Assembly: GCF_018069625.1 (NCBI RefSeq)
Contig: NZ_CP072941.1
Span: forward strand, 7,936,001-8,000,000
Length of the DNA stretch: 64,000 nt
Direction: 5' to 3'
Origin: Streptomyces yatensis
GTDB lineage: Bacteria; Actinomycetota; Actinomycetes; Streptomycetales; Streptomycetaceae
In this document: positions 33,579-41,568 of the stretch, piece by piece
Numbering within the stretch: position 1 is the stretch's first letter
Layout of the letters: each line of letters opens with the position of its first letter
The notes under the pieces: model-generated
Databases searched by the model: none
Seen by the model: the letters and a program-made list of their open reading frames with translations, nothing else
What the model was told of the DNA's origin: nothing
Made by a program: the position numbers and the translations under genes

Positions 33579-34405
33579 GAGGTCCAGTCCTTCATCACGG
33601 CTCGGATCATCGCCTCGGAGTCGAGGGGCGAGAGGGCCATGGCCCTGAGCAGATCGTAGTTCTTCCGCCGCTCCGCGACTCGGTCCCGGTCCTCGATGAA
33701 AGTCCCGAAGCGACTGCCTTCTTCATAGGCCAGCAACGGCTCGTTCGGCAGCGTGTAGAGCAGCAAGGAACCGCCCGCTTCCACGTGCTGGCCCGCCCTG
33801 AACGGCAGCACCTGAATGGTTACGTAGGGCTGTGTCCCGCGCTCGATGAGGGATGCCATCTGGCGGCGCATCACCTCGGGGCCGCCTGCCGCGCGGCGCA
33901 ATACCGCCTCGTCCACGATGAACCAACAGTGCGGTGGCCGTGGTTCGGCCAGTCGCGCCTGTCGAGCAATGCGGGCTTTCGTCCACGCCTCGATCTCCGC
34001 GTCAGGGGCGAACCGGTTGCCGATGCGCAGCGACGCCTTCGCGAGTTCGGGAGTCTGGAGCAGGCCAGGGATGGTGGCGCACGCGTACTGCTCGATGGTG
34101 ACCGCGCGCTTCTCAACTTCCACTACACGGCGCAGCTTCGACGGATACGGCTCATTCTTCGCCAGCGCATAGATCCGCGCGAACATCCCGTCCGTCCCAA
34201 AGCACGCGTCCAGCTTCGACGGAAGGTCGTCGTACGGCAGGGACTCCGCCGCCTCGATCCGGGCCAGGTGCGATTTGCTGTAGTTCAGCACCTCGGACAG
34301 CCGCCGTAAGGACATGTCCGCCTTCTCGCGGTGGCGGCGGATCTCCGCGCCGAAGAGGTCGCGTGCGGAGCGGTCGGGAAAGAGTTCGCGTGGCTGGAAC
34401 GGCAT
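33557..34405 (-). CDS. XRE-family helix-turn-helix regulator with DUF5753 domain
   Basis: 282 residues from ATG 34405, with GAGGGG 7 nt upstream. The helix-turn-helix is FGAEIRRHREKADMSLRRLSEVLNYSKSHLARIEAAES. The long C-terminal DUF5753 region includes YACATIPGLLQTPELAKASLRIG, FIVDEAVLRRAAGGPEVMRRQM and VTIQVLPFRAGQHVEAGGSLLLYTLP, ending KDWTSWEPPQI. It is translationally coupled to the DUF397 gene: a WhiJ-like regulator/partner unit. The inverted repeat at 34480-34541 upstream may be its operator. Confidence 0.9.
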   Translation of the reverse strand: MPFQPRELFPDRSARDLFGAEIRRHREKADMSLRRLSEVLNYSKSHLARIEAAESLPYDDLPSKLDACFGTDGMFARIYALAKNEPYPSKLRRVVEVEKRAVTIEQYACATIPGLLQTPELAKASLRIGNRFAPDAEIEAWTKARIARQARLAEPRPPHCWFIVDEAVLRRAAGGPEVMRRQMASLIERGTQPYVTIQVLPFRAGQHVEAGGSLLLYTLPNEPLLAYEEGSRFGTFIEDRDRVAERRKNYDLLRAMALSPLDSEAMIRAVMKDWTSWEPPQI

Positions 34406-34479
34406 CGTGTATCCCCTCTTGTCCCGCGATCTTGGCTGGGACGTGTCGCCTCTTTCCAGCCTACGCGCCGGAACGCAAC

Positions 34480-34541
34480 GGTGTGTGCACACAACGTAAT
34501 TGACCGAACCGGAAAGACAGGTCAACGTGTTTGCACACACC
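34480..34541. promoter_or_regulatory. Inverted repeat upstream of the XRE regulator
   Basis: GGTGTGTGCA (34480-34489) is inverted as TGCACACACC (34532-34541). The left part also contains the exact palindrome GTGTGCACAC (34483-34492). It lies between the regulator and a divergent small gene, as expected for an autoregulatory site. Confidence 0.5.
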
Positions 34542-34559
34542 GAATCCAACGCTCCACGG

Positions 34560-34718
34560 ATGACGATGCGGGTCTACCGCGTCTCGCCGGATGGCGCGGT
34601 CGTGACGCAGGAGCTCGGCAGGGTCGTCGTCGTGGTCAAGGACAAGCTCGAACCCTTGCGGTCCAGCCAGTTCCCGCCCTGCCGCTGCCCGCGCCACCGC
34701 GACCGTGCGGATCTGTGA
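34560..34718 (+). CDS. Small conserved-looking protein of unknown function
   Basis: About 52 residues from ATG 34560 (MTMRVYRVSPDGAVVTQELG), rich in Val and ending PPCRCPRHRDRADL. In-frame GTG 34527 is an alternative. I recall similar short Cys-tailed proteins divergent from XRE/DUF397 units in Streptomyces, but cannot assign a function. Its TGA touches the antitoxin operator palindrome. Confidence 0.4.
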   Translation: MTMRVYRVSPDGAVVTQELGRVVVVVKDKLEPLRSSQFPPCRCPRHRDRADL

Positions 34719-34729
34719 TGCAGCTGCAT
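34718..34729. promoter_or_regulatory. Palindrome upstream of the toxin-antitoxin pair
   Basis: ATGCAGCTGCAT is a perfect 12-bp palindrome 30 nt before the antitoxin start, and ATGCAGCT recurs at 34751. This is a suitable operator for ribbon-helix-helix autorepression. Confidence 0.5.
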
Positions 34730-34759
34730 TATGCATGCGAAGCTGCTAAAATGCAGCTC

Positions 34760-34990
34760 ATGACTGCTCTGACCATTCGCGACGTACCGGACGATGCCCT
34801 CGCCACGCTGAAGGCCCGCGCCGCGCGGGCCGGCAAGTCGCTTCAGGCGTATGCCCTGGAGGTACTCGTCGGTGAGGCGTCCAGGCCCACGCTTGCCGAG
34901 GTCGCAGCCCGTGCGGAAGCCGAGGCCAGCGCGAGCCTGAGTGCATCGGACGTGCTGGCCGCGATCCACGAGGCAAGGGCGGGCCGTTGA
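34760..34990 (+). CDS. FitA/VapB-like ribbon-helix-helix antitoxin
   Basis: 76 residues from ATG 34760 (ATG 34751 would add three). MTALTIRDVPDDALATLKARAARAGKSLQAYALEVL is the ribbon-helix-helix DNA-binding and dimerisation unit, and the Ala/Glu-rich C-terminal helix is the toxin-neutralising part. The 3' end overlaps the toxin start by 4 nt (TTGA), the standard coupling of type II modules. Confidence 0.87.
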   Translation: MTALTIRDVPDDALATLKARAARAGKSLQAYALEVLVGEASRPTLAEVAARAEAEASASLSASDVLAAIHEARAGR

Positions 34991-35406
34991 TCGTCATTGA
35001 TTGCTCCGCGCTCGTCTTCTTCTTGACGGACGAGGGCCCCACAGGGCATGGGGTACGTCAACGTGTCGCGAAGGAGGACCGGCTCGCCGCACCCCACCTG
35101 CTGGATTACGAGATCATGTCGGCATTGCTCGGCCTGGCGCGTGGGCGACGTGGTGGTGATCCCAAGCTGAGCGATGGGCAGCTACGAAAGGCCATGGCGA
35201 CGTATCGCGACTTGGCGATCGACCGGCATGAAACGCTGATCCTCTGGGAGCGGGTCAAGGGCCTGTCGGGCAACCTGTCCGCCTATGACGCCCAGTACGT
35301 CGCGCTTGCTGAAAGCCTGGGCGTGCCGTTGATCACCAGTGATGCCAAGATCGGCAAAGCCGGGGCGGCGCGCTGTGAGATCGAGACGTTCGACGCGTGT
35401 TCCTGA
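34987..35406 (+). CDS. vapC: VapC-like PIN-domain toxin
   Basis: 139 residues from TTG 34987. PIN-domain acidic residues are visible: Asp5 (IVIDCSAL), Glu42 (LLDYEIMSALL), Asp101 (SAYDAQYVALAE) and Asp119 (LITSDAKIG). VapC toxins are Mg2+-dependent RNases that cleave tRNA or rRNA and are inhibited by the upstream partner. The pair stands alone, with a stop 40 nt from the convergent SDR gene. Confidence 0.9.
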   Translation: MIVIDCSALVFFLTDEGPTGHGVRQRVAKEDRLAAPHLLDYEIMSALLGLARGRRGGDPKLSDGQLRKAMATYRDLAIDRHETLILWERVKGLSGNLSAYDAQYVALAESLGVPLITSDAKIGKAGAARCEIETFDACS

Positions 35407-35445
35407 CCATGGGGTCACCGAAACCCCTGGGGAAGATGCGCGGCC

Positions 35446-36369
35446 TCAGGAATCCCTCCGCTGTGGAGTCACCGCTGAGAACGTCACCCCGGTGAGCTCC
35501 TCGGAGACGGTCCACAGGCGCTGCTGGACGGCCTGGTCGTGGGAGTCGGGGCTGGAGGTGACCAGCTTCGGGTAGCCGCGGAGCTCTCCCCGGTTGCCGG
35601 GGCCGTAGTACTGGCCGCCGGTGACGGCCGGATCGGTGGCGGCGCGCAGGGTGGGCAGGGCGCCCATCTCGGCCTTCTGGGTGAGCAGGGGCGAGAGCCA
35701 GGTGAGGGGCAGGCGAAGCGCGGCGGGCGTGTTGCGGGCGAGCTCGGTGTTGGACAGGCCGGGATGGGCGGCCACCGCGACCGTGGTGCCGTGCGGTGCG
35801 AGCCGGCGCTGCAGTTCGTACGTGAACATCAGGTTGGCGAGCTTGGCCTGGCCGTAGGCGGCGACGCGGCTGTACGAGCGCTCCCACTGGAGGTCGTCGA
35901 AGTGGATGGCGGCCCGGATGCGGTGACCGGCGCTGCTGACCGTCACGACGCGGGAGCCGGGGACGGGCAGGAGCCGGTCCAGCAGCAGGCCGGTCAGGGC
36001 GAAGTGGCCGAGGTGGTTGGTGCCGAACTGCAGCTCGAAGCCGTCGGCGGTGGTCTGCCGCGGGGTGTACATCACGCCCGCGTTGTTGATCAGGAGGTCG
36101 ATGCGCGGGTGGGCCGCGCGCAGGTCGGCCGCCGCGGACCGGATCGAGTCCAGGGAGGCCAGGTCGAGGGCCTGGACGGTGACGTCGCCGGTGATGCGGG
36201 CGGCTGCCTGCTTGCCCTTCTCCACGTCGCGGACCGCCAGGACCACCGCCGCCCCGCGCTCCGCGAGCATCCGGGCGGTCTCGAAGCCCAGCCCGGTGTT
36301 GGCGCCGGTCACGATCGCCACCCGGCCGTGCTGATCGGGAATGTGCTGCTCTGTCCAGTTGCCGCTCAT
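35446..36369 (-). CDS. Short-chain dehydrogenase/reductase (retinol-dehydrogenase-like)
   Basis: 307 residues from ATG 36369, with AGGAG upstream. The Rossmann motif is VTGANTGLGFETARMLAERGA, with NNAGVM and the catalytic SSAGHR...YGQAKLANLMF (Ser, Tyr, Lys). It is divergent from a TetR-family gene and the interval holds three copies of a GACCG/CGGTC operator, so it is very probably the regulator's target. The substrate is unknown. Confidence 0.9.
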   Translation of the reverse strand: MSGNWTEQHIPDQHGRVAIVTGANTGLGFETARMLAERGAAVVLAVRDVEKGKQAAARITGDVTVQALDLASLDSIRSAAADLRAAHPRIDLLINNAGVMYTPRQTTADGFELQFGTNHLGHFALTGLLLDRLLPVPGSRVVTVSSAGHRIRAAIHFDDLQWERSYSRVAAYGQAKLANLMFTYELQRRLAPHGTTVAVAAHPGLSNTELARNTPAALRLPLTWLSPLLTQKAEMGALPTLRAATDPAVTGGQYYGPGNRGELRGYPKLVTSSPDSHDQAVQQRLWTVSEELTGVTFSAVTPQRRDS

Positions 36370-36384
36370 GACGCACTCCTAAAG

Positions 36385-36451
36385 AACCGTCGGTCTGTTA
36401 CGAAGAGAACGTAAGAGACCGCCGGTCTCCTGTCAAGAGGCCGGCGGTCTT
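36385..36451. promoter_or_regulatory. Three TetR operator copies between SDR and tetR
   Basis: Related palindromes AACCGTCGGTCT (36385-36396), AGACCGCCGGTCT (36416-36428) and GGCCGGCGGTCT (around 36440-36451) are spaced about 24-31 bp apart in the divergent promoter. The central copy is a perfect 13-bp palindrome. Confidence 0.72.
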
Positions 36452-36468
36452 TAAGCTAGGCTGAGGGC

Positions 36469-37134
36469 GTGACATTTCAGCGAGCGCGAAGCGAGGAGCA
36501 GCGGGAGATCCGCCGCCGGGCGATCCTGGACACGGCGGCGGCGATGCTCGACGAGATGCCCGTGGCCGAGGTGAGCCTCAACGAGCTCAGCCGGCGGGTG
36601 GGCCTGGCCAAGTCGAACGTCCTGCGGTATTTCGAGTCACGCGAGGCGGTGCTGCTCGAACTGCTGGACGTCTTTCTGGAGAGCTGGCTCGCCGAGCTGG
36701 CGGATGAGCTGGCCGCGGGCATCGAGGCGAATGCGGCGCCGGAAGTGCGGGCGGGTCAGCTGGCCGAGGTCTTCAGTCGGTCGCTGGCGGGCCGGACGGT
36801 GCTGTGCGACCTCTTCGGCGCGCAGGGCGGCGTCCTTGAGCACAATGTCTCGGTCGAGGTGGTCAAGGGCCACAAGCGTTCCTCCCTCGCGCGGCTCGAG
36901 GCCATGAGTGAGCTCGTGCGCCGCCACCTGCCCGAGCTCGGTGAGGACGCGGAGCTGTTCTGCCTGATGAGCCTGGTCTCGGCGGGCGCCCTGTCGGCGT
37001 ACATCCCGCCGCCGCCCAGTGTCCTTGCCGCCTACGCGGACGAGCCTGCCCTCGGCGTGCTCCACATGGAGCTGCGTGACGCCCTGCGGATCTCCTTCAC
37101 CTCGGCGCTCCTGGGCGTACTGCCGCGCGCCTGA
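36469..37134 (+). CDS. TetR-family transcriptional regulator
   Basis: 221 residues from GTG 36469. The helix-turn-helix is RRRAILDTAAAMLDEMPVAEVSLNELSRRVGLAKSNVLRYFESREAVLLELL. The C-terminal domain is TetR-like (LAGRTVLCDLFGAQGGVLEHNVSVEVVK). It is divergent from the SDR gene, and the triplicated operator suggests tight control of both. The 268-nt stretch after it, up to the biosynthetic cassette, contains no gene I recognise. Confidence 0.9.
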   Translation: MTFQRARSEEQREIRRRAILDTAAAMLDEMPVAEVSLNELSRRVGLAKSNVLRYFESREAVLLELLDVFLESWLAELADELAAGIEANAAPEVRAGQLAEVFSRSLAGRTVLCDLFGAQGGVLEHNVSVEVVKGHKRSSLARLEAMSELVRRHLPELGEDAELFCLMSLVSAGALSAYIPPPPSVLAAYADEPALGVLHMELRDALRISFTSALLGVLPRA

Positions 37135-37402
37135 ACCCTCCTGCCCCGGCCCGTTGTTCAACGGTCCCGTGGGCTGGTGACTGCGGTCCCCGACGGCCGG
37201 CCGATGGTCCCAATCACCCCGGATCCAGGGGAAGATGCCGAGGTGGCGGCGGTGGTTGCATCCCATCGACACCGGCCGCGCTGTCCTAGTAGTTTTACCT
37301 GAAAGTGCCATAGAGACAGGGGCCTGCCGTTCCTGTTGGCATTCACTTGTTGTGCGTCCTACCGGGGGGCGCGCTCATCTGAGTGACGATTGGAGGCAGG
37401 GG

Positions 37403-38266
37403 ATGGCGGGTTCCGCATCGGACACGATCGCTGTCGTCGGCGCCGGGGTAATGGGACGCAACATCACCGCGCTCGCGCTGGGCCGTGGGGCCGATGTCGT
37501 GCTGGTCGACGTCTCGGATGAGGTGCTGGAGAGCGCCCGAGCGGAAATCGCCCAACTGCTGCGGCACGGGCAGTTCATGGGTGCCTTCCCCGCCTCGCAG
37601 GACACCGGGACCCTGACCACCACGCTCTCCAGCGGCGATGTCGCGGACGCCGATGTGGTGATCGAGGCGATCACCGAGGACGCCGCGCTCAAGGCGCGGG
37701 TCATGGCGGAGCTCTCCGGCACGGTCCCCGCCGGGGTCCCGCTGATCACCAACACGTCGGGAATTCCCATCGCCGAACTGGCGAAGTCGGTGCGGCGGCC
37801 CGCCGAACTGGCCGGCGTGCACTTCATGAACCCGTCCTATCTCATCGAGATGGTGGAAGTGGTGCGCGGCCCGCAGACCGGCGAGGACGCCATGGCCGCG
37901 ATCCTGGCCCTGCTGGAGCGGCTGGGGCGGAAGACGGTCGTCGTACGGGACGCCCCGGGCTTCGTCACCAGCAGGCTGCTGCACCCCATGATCAATGAAG
38001 CGGCGCGCATCGTGGCCGAGGGCACCGCGAGTGTCGAGGACGTGGACCAGCTCATGCACGGCTGCCTCGGCCATCCGACCGGCCCGCTGCGCACCGCCGA
38101 TCTGATCGGACTCGACAACCTGGCGGACGCTCTTCGGCTACTTGCCGAGCGGACCGGAAATTCCACCTTCGCACCCTGTGAACTTCTGATGGAGAAGGTG
38201 CGCGCCGGTGATCTGGGGCGTAAGACAGGGCGCGGGTTCTACAACTATGGAGAGGTGCTTTCGTGA
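37403..38266 (+). CDS. fkbK: 3-hydroxyacyl-CoA dehydrogenase family enzyme, FkbK-like (methoxymalonyl-ACP)
   Basis: 287 residues; ATG 37403 with GGAGG upstream. The N-terminal NAD domain has VVGAGVMGRNITALALGRGADVVLVD. The C-terminal all-helical domain includes PAELAGVHFMNPSYLIEMVEVV, VRDAPGFVTSRLLHPMINEAARIVAEG and RKTGRGFYNYGE. In methoxymalonyl-ACP synthesis FkbK oxidises the glyceryl-ACP hydroxyl to an aldehyde. Its stop overlaps the ACP start (GTGA). It is the first gene of a complete five-gene extender cassette. Confidence 0.92.
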   Translation: MAGSASDTIAVVGAGVMGRNITALALGRGADVVLVDVSDEVLESARAEIAQLLRHGQFMGAFPASQDTGTLTTTLSSGDVADADVVIEAITEDAALKARVMAELSGTVPAGVPLITNTSGIPIAELAKSVRRPAELAGVHFMNPSYLIEMVEVVRGPQTGEDAMAAILALLERLGRKTVVVRDAPGFVTSRLLHPMINEAARIVAEGTASVEDVDQLMHGCLGHPTGPLRTADLIGLDNLADALRLLAERTGNSTFAPCELLMEKVRAGDLGRKTGRGFYNYGEVLS

Positions 38267-38541
38267 GTATGGACCAGGCAGTCACCGCCGAGGCGACCGA
38301 GCAGGCGATCACCGCGTTCGTCTCGGAGCGGGTGAAGGCGGAGGTCCCCGCCGACCAGGACCTCTTCGGGTCCGGGCTGGTGTCGTCGATGTTCGCGATG
38401 GAGCTGGTCGTCCATCTGGAACAGGCCTTCTCCGTGCAGATCCTGGGGGACGACCTCAAGCGGGACAACTTCCGGACCATCGCGGCCATGACCGCTCTGG
38501 TGGTGCGGTTGCGCGGCGGCGAGAAGCCCGCCGATGACTGA
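38263..38541 (+). CDS. fkbJ: Discrete acyl carrier protein, FkbJ-like
   Basis: 92 residues from GTG 38263, with GGAGAGG upstream. DLFGSGLVSSMFAMELVVHLEQAF is the ACP helix-2 region. The usual D-S-L is S-S-M here, so Ser42 should carry the phosphopantetheine arm. The protein holds the C3 unit while it is oxidised and methylated to methoxymalonyl. It overlaps fkbK by 4 nt and fkbI by 8 nt. Confidence 0.9.
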   Translation: MSMDQAVTAEATEQAITAFVSERVKAEVPADQDLFGSGLVSSMFAMELVVHLEQAFSVQILGDDLKRDNFRTIAAMTALVVRLRGGEKPADD

Positions 38542-39643
38542 GCCGCTCGCCGGCGCCCGGGACCTCGTCGACAACCTTGTCGGCGACCGGGCGGCGGAGT
38601 GGGACCGCACCGGTCTGATCCCCGACGACGTCCTGCGCACGCTGTCCGCCCGCGGTCTGCTGTGCGCCGGGGTGCCGGAGGCGTCCGGCGGACTCGGCGC
38701 GAGCAGCGCGGCGAACGGCGAGTTCACCGCGTTCGTGGGCAGCCGGTGCAGCTCCCTGCGGAGCGTGATGACCTCGCAGGGCATGGCCGCGTGGACCATC
38801 CAGCGCCTGGGCAACGCCCAGCAGCACGCCGAGTACCTGCCGAAGCTGGCCGGGGGTCAGCTCGCCGCCGTCGCGTTCAGCGAGCCGGAGGCGGGCAGCG
38901 ATCTGTCGGCGATGACCACGACCATCGAGCCGGACGACGACACCGTCGTCGTCCGCGGCCAGAAGGTCTGGACGACCGCCGCCCACTACGCCGACATGAT
39001 CGTGGTCGTCGGCCGCCACGGCTCCGGGGCGGCCGCCGTCGTGGTGCCCGCCGCGGCCCCGGGCGTCACCGTGACCAGGGTGGCGCAGCCGTCCGGCTGC
39101 CGGGCCGCGGGCCATGCGAACGTGACGCTGGACGAGGTGCGGCTGCCCGCCACCGCCGTGCTCGGCGGCGGACAGCCCCTGATGCTCCTGGTGACCACCG
39201 CGCTGGCGTACGGGCGGATCTCGGTGGCCTGGGGCTGTGTCGGCATCCTCCGGGCCTGTCTCGACGCCGCCCGGGGCCATGCCCGCACCCGGACACAGTT
39301 CGGAAAGCGGCTCGCGGACCACCAGCTCGTCGCCCGCCACCTGGCGAATCTGCTGACCTCCGAGCAGATCGCCACCCGGGTGTGCGAACACGCCAGCCGG
39401 TGCTGGGACGAGGGCTCTCCCGAGATGGTCGTCGCCACCGTCCTCGCCAAGCAGGTGAGCGCCGTCCAGGCCGCGCAGGGCGCCGCCACGGCGGTGCAGG
39501 TGCTGGGCTCGGCGGCGGCACACGAGGGCCATGTGGTCGAGCGGGCCTACCGCGACGCGAAGCTCATGGAACTCATCGAGGGCAGTACGGAGATCTGTCA
39601 GCTGATCCTCGCCGACCACGCCGTGTCCATGCCCGCGATATGA
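38534..39643 (+). CDS. fkbI: Acyl-CoA dehydrogenase family enzyme, FkbI-like
   Basis: 369-residue flavoprotein. AFSEPEAGSDLSAMTTTI and VRGQKVWTTAAHYADMIVVVG are the FAD-binding middle-domain signatures. RTRQFGKRLADHQLVARHLANLL-like helices (TRTQFGKRLADHQ) and QVLGSAAAHEGHVVERAYRDAKLMELIEGSTEI form the C-terminal domain. In this pathway it catalyses a dehydrogenation on the ACP-bound C3 unit. It starts inside the end of the ACP gene. Confidence 0.92.
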   Translation: MTEPLAGARDLVDNLVGDRAAEWDRTGLIPDDVLRTLSARGLLCAGVPEASGGLGASSAANGEFTAFVGSRCSSLRSVMTSQGMAAWTIQRLGNAQQHAEYLPKLAGGQLAAVAFSEPEAGSDLSAMTTTIEPDDDTVVVRGQKVWTTAAHYADMIVVVGRHGSGAAAVVVPAAAPGVTVTRVAQPSGCRAAGHANVTLDEVRLPATAVLGGGQPLMLLVTTALAYGRISVAWGCVGILRACLDAARGHARTRTQFGKRLADHQLVARHLANLLTSEQIATRVCEHASRCWDEGSPEMVVATVLAKQVSAVQAAQGAATAVQVLGSAAAHEGHVVERAYRDAKLMELIEGSTEICQLILADHAVSMPAI

Positions 39644-39670
39644 GTCGGCGTACCGAGACAAGGAAGAGCC

Positions 39671-40747
39671 GTGGCTGAACAGACCGCGATCGTCAAGTGT
39701 CTGGTGTGGGACCTCGACAACACCCTGTGGCAGGGCACATTGCTGGAGGACGGGGCGGTGACGCTCCCCGCCCCGGTCAGAGAACTCATCGCCGAGCTGG
39801 ACAGCCGAGGCATCCTGCAGTCGGTGGCCAGCAAGAACGACCACGACCTGGCCTGGAAGCAGTTGGAGGCGCTGGGCGTCGCCGAGTATTTCGTGCTGCC
39901 GCGCATCGGCTGGGGACCGAAGTCCGATGCGGTGCGGGAGATCGCCGCCGAACTCAACTTCGCCCTCGGCACGATCGCCTTCATCGACGACCAGCCGACC
40001 GAGCGGGCGGAGGTCCAGTTCCACCTGCCCGAGGTCCGCTGCTATGACGCCGAGCAGCTGGCCGAGCTCGCCGTCCTGCCGGAGTTCAGCCCGGCGACGG
40101 TGACCGTGGACGCGCGCCGCCGTCGCCAGATGTACCAGGCCGGATTCGAGCGCAAGGCGGCCGAGGCGGAGTTCCAGGGGCCGAGCGAGGACTTCCTGCG
40201 CTCGCTGGAACTGGTGATGCGCATCGGCCGCGCCACCGAGGAGGAGCTCTCCCGGGTGGAGGAGCTGACCCTGCGCACCAGCCAGATGAACGCCACCGGA
40301 GTGCACTACTCCATCGGCGATCTGCGGGCGCTGCTGGCCGATCCCCGCCATGAGGTGCTGGTGACCACGCTCACCGACCGGTTCGGGCCGCATGGCGCGG
40401 TCGGTCTCCAACTGCTGGAGAAGCACGAGGGTGTCTGGCACCTGAAGCTGCTGGCCACCTCGTGCCGGGTGGTGTCGTTCGGCGCCGGATCGGCGATCCT
40501 GCGCTGGCTCGGCGACCAGGCCGCCCGGGCGGGGGTCCATCTGGCCGCCGACTTCCGGCAGACCGAGCGCAACCGGATGATGGAGATCGCCTACCGCTTC
40601 GCCGGTTTCACCGACGAGCCGTGCGACTGCCGGGCCGGGCTGCCCGCGCCCGCACAGGAGGAGATCCAGCGGCTGCATCTGTCCCCGGAGCCGGCCGACC
40701 CGCCGTCCACGATGGAGCTGCACGCCGTCAGCCTCCAGGGCGTCTGA
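39671..40747 (+). CDS. fkbH: FkbH-like HAD-superfamily glyceryl transferase/phosphatase
   Basis: 358 residues from GTG 39671, with AGGAAGAG upstream. The HAD motif DLDNTLW gives Asp14, Asp16 and Thr18. FIDDQPTERAEVQFHLPEVRC is the distal HAD motif, and a C-terminal GNAT-like region (RTSQMNATGVHYS, VTTLTDRFGPHGAVGLQLL) completes the FkbH architecture. FkbH loads 1,3-bisphosphoglycerate-derived glyceryl onto the ACP, the first committed step of methoxymalonyl-ACP formation. Confidence 0.94.
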   Translation: MAEQTAIVKCLVWDLDNTLWQGTLLEDGAVTLPAPVRELIAELDSRGILQSVASKNDHDLAWKQLEALGVAEYFVLPRIGWGPKSDAVREIAAELNFALGTIAFIDDQPTERAEVQFHLPEVRCYDAEQLAELAVLPEFSPATVTVDARRRRQMYQAGFERKAAEAEFQGPSEDFLRSLELVMRIGRATEEELSRVEELTLRTSQMNATGVHYSIGDLRALLADPRHEVLVTTLTDRFGPHGAVGLQLLEKHEGVWHLKLLATSCRVVSFGAGSAILRWLGDQAARAGVHLAADFRQTERNRMMEIAYRFAGFTDEPCDCRAGLPAPAQEEIQRLHLSPEPADPPSTMELHAVSLQGV

Positions 40748-40818
40748 GCCCTCACCGGCCGGGAGGCCCGCCTCCCGGCCGGTTCCGATGTGAGAAGACC
40801 AGAGAAGATGGATGACCC

Positions 40819-41496
40819 ATGGCGAACCAGGTAGGTCTCCCGGCCGCGCTCTCGGAGTACATCCGGGATGTCTCCCTGCGGGAGGACGCGGTCCTGCGGG
40901 AGCTGCGCGAGACAACGGCGCAGCTGCCCGCGGGCACCGCGATGCAGGTCATGGCCGAGGAGGGGCAGCTGCTGACGCTGCTGGCCGGACTCACCCCGGC
41001 GAACAGGATCCTGGAGATCGGCACCTTCACCGGGTACAGCACCCTGTGCCTGGCCCGTGCGCTCGCGCCCGGCGGACAGCTCGTCACCTGTGACATCACC
41101 GACCGCTGGGCGAGCATCGGCGCCGACTACTGGGCCAGGGCGGGCGTCGAGGGCCGGATCGACCTGCGGGTCGGCGACGCGGCCGACACCCTCAAGGCGA
41201 TCCTCGCCGAGGAGGGCCCCGGCACCTTCGACTTCGTGTTCATCGACGCCGACAAGCAGGGCTATCCGCACTACTACGAGATGGCGCTGACGCTCCTCGG
41301 CGAGCGCGGCCTGATCGTGGTCGACAACACCCTGTTCTTCGGCAAGGTCGTGGACCCCGAGGCGCAGGACGTCGACACCGCCGGGATCCGCGCGTTCAAC
41401 AAGCTGGTCCACGACGATCCGCGGGTCGAGATGTCGCTGGTCCCGATGGCGGACGGCATCACGCTGATCCGCAAGAAGTCGCCCGCGGGTGAGTGA
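40819..41496 (+). CDS. fkbG: SAM-dependent O-methyltransferase, FkbG-like
   Basis: 225-residue class-I, metal-dependent O-methyltransferase. RILEIGTFTGYSTLCLARAL binds SAM; FDFVFIDADKQGYPHYYEMAL and IVVDNTLFFGKVVDP provide metal ligands. It methylates hydroxymalonyl-ACP to methoxymalonyl-ACP. Last gene of the cassette, closed by a strong terminator. Confidence 0.93.
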   Translation: MANQVGLPAALSEYIRDVSLREDAVLRELRETTAQLPAGTAMQVMAEEGQLLTLLAGLTPANRILEIGTFTGYSTLCLARALAPGGQLVTCDITDRWASIGADYWARAGVEGRIDLRVGDAADTLKAILAEEGPGTFDFVFIDADKQGYPHYYEMALTLLGERGLIVVDNTLFFGKVVDPEAQDVDTAGIRAFNKLVHDDPRVEMSLVPMADGITLIRKKSPAGE

Positions 41497-41510
41497 GCGG
41501 AACGACGGCC

Positions 41511-41544
41511 GAGGCGGGCCGGAGCGTCGGCTCCGGCCCGCCTC
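41511..41544. terminator. Terminator closing the methoxymalonyl-ACP operon
   Basis: A perfect 15-bp stem (GAGGCGGGCCGGAGC / GCTCCGGCCCGCCTC) with a GTCG loop lies between convergent genes, 14 nt after fkbG. Confidence 0.85.
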
Positions 41545-41568
41545 AGCCATCCGCGGGGGCTTTCCCGC

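Noticed and set aside
37138..37402. Possible insertion-sequence remnant between tetR and fkbK
   Set aside because: The stretch has a different composition from its neighbours and lacks a gene, but I could not identify transposase motifs, terminal inverted repeats or target duplications.
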